From assembly GCA_029245665.1 (NCBI GenBank), contig JAQWOW010000136.1, positions 1-5,980 on the forward strand: 5,980 nt of DNA, in the 5' to 3' direction. This document shows positions 4,398-5,980 of the stretch, one piece after another (positions within the stretch are counted from its first letter, which is position 1; each line of letters opens with the position of its first letter). The notes beneath the pieces were generated by a model. That model worked only from the letters and a program-made list of their open reading frames with translations, searched no databases and was not told the origin of the DNA. Origin of the DNA: Polaribacter sp. (GTDB lineage Bacteria > Bacteroidota > Bacteroidia > Flavobacteriales > Flavobacteriaceae). The position numbers and the translations under genes were made by a program.

Positions 4398-5980
4398 ATG
4401 AACACTAAAAAATTAGTATTGCTCTGTACAATACTTGTCACCTCCTGTAATATTTCTTATTTAGACAATGAGGTTGATGTGAAATGGTCTGGAGACCTTA
4501 ACATGCCGATTGGTCAAATCAACTACACCCTCACAGATTTATTCCAAGAATTGGATATAAATGATATCAACGAAGATACAGCGGGAAATTTATCTTTTAA
4601 TTACATAGAATCAATCTCTGGGAGTGAAAACACGAACTATGACGTTGTCATCGAGGACATTTCAACTTTTGTAGAAATTAAATCCCCTTTAACCCCTGCT
4701 GTTTTCGATGCAGCAGGAGTTAGCTCTCCTCATACGATTGTAGCTTCTGAAATAGCACCTGGAATTCCTAACCCACTACTTGGGCCGCAAAATGTTAGTG
4801 AACAAAAAATACAAAAACTTGAGTTGAGTAAAAATCTCACAGGAGCTTCTTTCAATGGTGGGGAATTGACTCTTAATATTGTTTCAACATTTTCCGTAGA
4901 TGTTAATATAACGATAGAAATTCCCTCTCTAACATCAAAGTCGGAAGGAATAACTTACCAAATATCCCAAATAGTTAAAAACACTGGAGCGCAACTAAAA
5001 ATTCCACTAGAAAATTATAATGTTGATTTCACTCATAATGGTAGTAATTTTGAACAAGCTACAAATAACATCGTGATTGATTTTACAGTAGATTTTGATT
5101 TTAAACTGGGAGATACTGTAAAAGATGATGACAAAATTTCTCTTTCAGCCAATTTAACCGGCGCGGAAACAGAGGTGATTTATGGTGATTTTAAGCAGGA
5201 AAGCTTTTCTTTTTCATCACAATCATTTCCTATCGACTTTTTTGATAATTTTGGACAAGGAAACGTTAGATTTGCCAACCCTGAAATGAAAATTAAAGCC
5301 ACAAATGGCTATGGTTTCCCTGTCGGTATTAATCTTTCAAATATTAAGGCAAAAAATAAAACAAGTTCTTTAAACTTGAGATATGATGGAGATCAAAATC
5401 AAGAAAACACGATTATTATTGATGGAATAGAAACCTACTCCTCATCCGCAACTCCTGTAATCACCGAAATCATAATTGACAAAACCAATTCTAATTTTTC
5501 AGATTTAGTATCTCTAAAACCCTCAGAAATTATTATTGATGTTACTGGAAATGCTAATCCAATAAATACCTTTCCGAATTTGAATTTTTTTGCATCAATA
5601 AACAGTGGTTTTCAAGCCGAACTAGAAATTGAAGTTCCTTTAGAAGTTAAATTTGAAAATATAGAATTATCAAGAAGTGTAGAATTTAACAATGGCGAGG
5701 ACATGGAAAATTTCGTCGACCTTATACTCGTTTTAAATACTGAAAACAGTATTCCTTTGAGTGGTAATTTGGAGGTTATATTCCTTAATAATGGTGTTGA
5801 TTTAAATGTTGCGAAATCATTTATAGCATTTGATGCTGCAGATACTGATTCCAATGGAAAATCTAACGGATATAAAACAACTTCAACAGAAGTGACGTTC
5901 TCAGAAAATGATCTTGAAAAAATCAAAATCGCTACCGAAATTGATGTTAAATGTACGTTAAACAGCCCTGAAGACAAAAA
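4398..5980 (+). CDS. Large predicted lipoprotein, 3' truncated by the window
   Basis: The frame stays open from ATG 4398 to the window end (527 codons), so the stop lies beyond. The N-terminus is a lipoprotein signal: MNTKK, a hydrophobic core, and the lipobox VTSC with Cys17 as the lipidated residue. The residues after Cys17 (NISYLDNEVD) do not form the compact acidic patch of a strong surface-export signal, so the side of the outer membrane it faces is open. The mature part begins with WSGDLNMPIGQINYTLTDLFQEL (30-52) and then consists of many short beta-strand-like segments with alternating residues (for example ELTLNIVSTFSVDVNITIEI 156-175, NIVIDFTVDFDFKLG 224-238, ELEIEVPLEVKFENIEL 408-424), no long helices, and only one further Cys, near 519. 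Pieces such as KATNGYGFPVGINLSNI (300-316) and LNTENSIPLSGNLEVIFLNNG (446-466) look related, suggesting repeated beta-sandwich modules. I recall similar lipoproteins in Flavobacteriia as hypothetical proteins but recognise no named domain. Probably expressed with the TlpA-like gene. Confidence 0.8.
   Translation, partial: MNTKKLVLLCTILVTSCNISYLDNEVDVKWSGDLNMPIGQINYTLTDLFQELDINDINEDTAGNLSFNYIESISGSENTNYDVVIEDISTFVEIKSPLTPAVFDAAGVSSPHTIVASEIAPGIPNPLLGPQNVSEQKIQKLELSKNLTGASFNGGELTLNIVSTFSVDVNITIEIPSLTSKSEGITYQISQIVKNTGAQLKIPLENYNVDFTHNGSNFEQATNNIVIDFTVDFDFKLGDTVKDDDKISLSANLTGAETEVIYGDFKQESFSFSSQSFPIDFFDNFGQGNVRFANPEMKIKATNGYGFPVGINLSNIKAKNKTSSLNLRYDGDQNQENTIIIDGIETYSSSATPVITEIIIDKTNSNFSDLVSLKPSEIIIDVTGNANPINTFPNLNFFASINSGFQAELEIEVPLEVKFENIELSRSVEFNNGEDMENFVDLILVLNTENSIPLSGNLEVIFLNNGVDLNVAKSFIAFDAADTDSNGKSNGYKTTSTEVTFSENDLEKIKIATEIDVKCTLNSPEDK

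Noticed and set aside
5612..5977. Open frame of 121 codons on the minus strand
   Set aside because: Antisense to the lipoprotein frame, Ser/Thr/Leu-rich low-complexity translation and no promoter; a shadow.

Overview
The window looks like chromosomal DNA from a member of the Bacteroidota, most likely class Flavobacteriia. The evidence is the low G+C content, near absence of Shine-Dalgarno sites, promoter-like elements close to the Bacteroidota TAnnTTTG -7 consensus, and typical protein types: a DUF2490 outer-membrane barrel, a TlpA-type thioredoxin with a long N-terminal domain, and a large lipoprotein. I see no tRNA, rRNA, CRISPR array, insertion sequence or phage gene.

Layout. (1) Positions 1-960: the 3' end of a gene whose product matches the iota-carbonic-anhydrase / CaMKII-association-domain family (COG4337-like), a perfect 13-bp dyad, a DUF2490 outer-membrane protein gene and a strong intrinsic terminator. 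This is the right-hand end of a rightward unit that may concern inorganic carbon. (2) 961-1142: AT-rich spacer with one weak hairpin. (3) 1143-1723: a leftward cvpA-family membrane protein gene, divergent from (4) 1724-2080, a small rightward gene of unknown function. Both have promoter-like elements in an 83-bp spacer. (5) 2082-2876: a leftward classical SDR oxidoreductase, whose stop codon lies one base from that of the small gene. (6) 2970-5980: a rightward pair of exported proteins, a 454-residue TlpA/thioredoxin-fold protein and, 63 bp later, a large lipoprotein that runs off the window.

Functionally the window is mostly ordinary flavobacterial envelope and housekeeping content. The two most unusual points are the carbonic-anhydrase-like fragment, whose signature His-His-Ser-Ser-Leu-Pro is altered to His-Gly-Ser-His-Leu-Pro, and its placement directly before an outer-membrane barrel gene across a perfect hairpin. 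The 118-residue protein and the lipoprotein have no function I can name. I do not see convincing evidence of a whole new multi-gene system.
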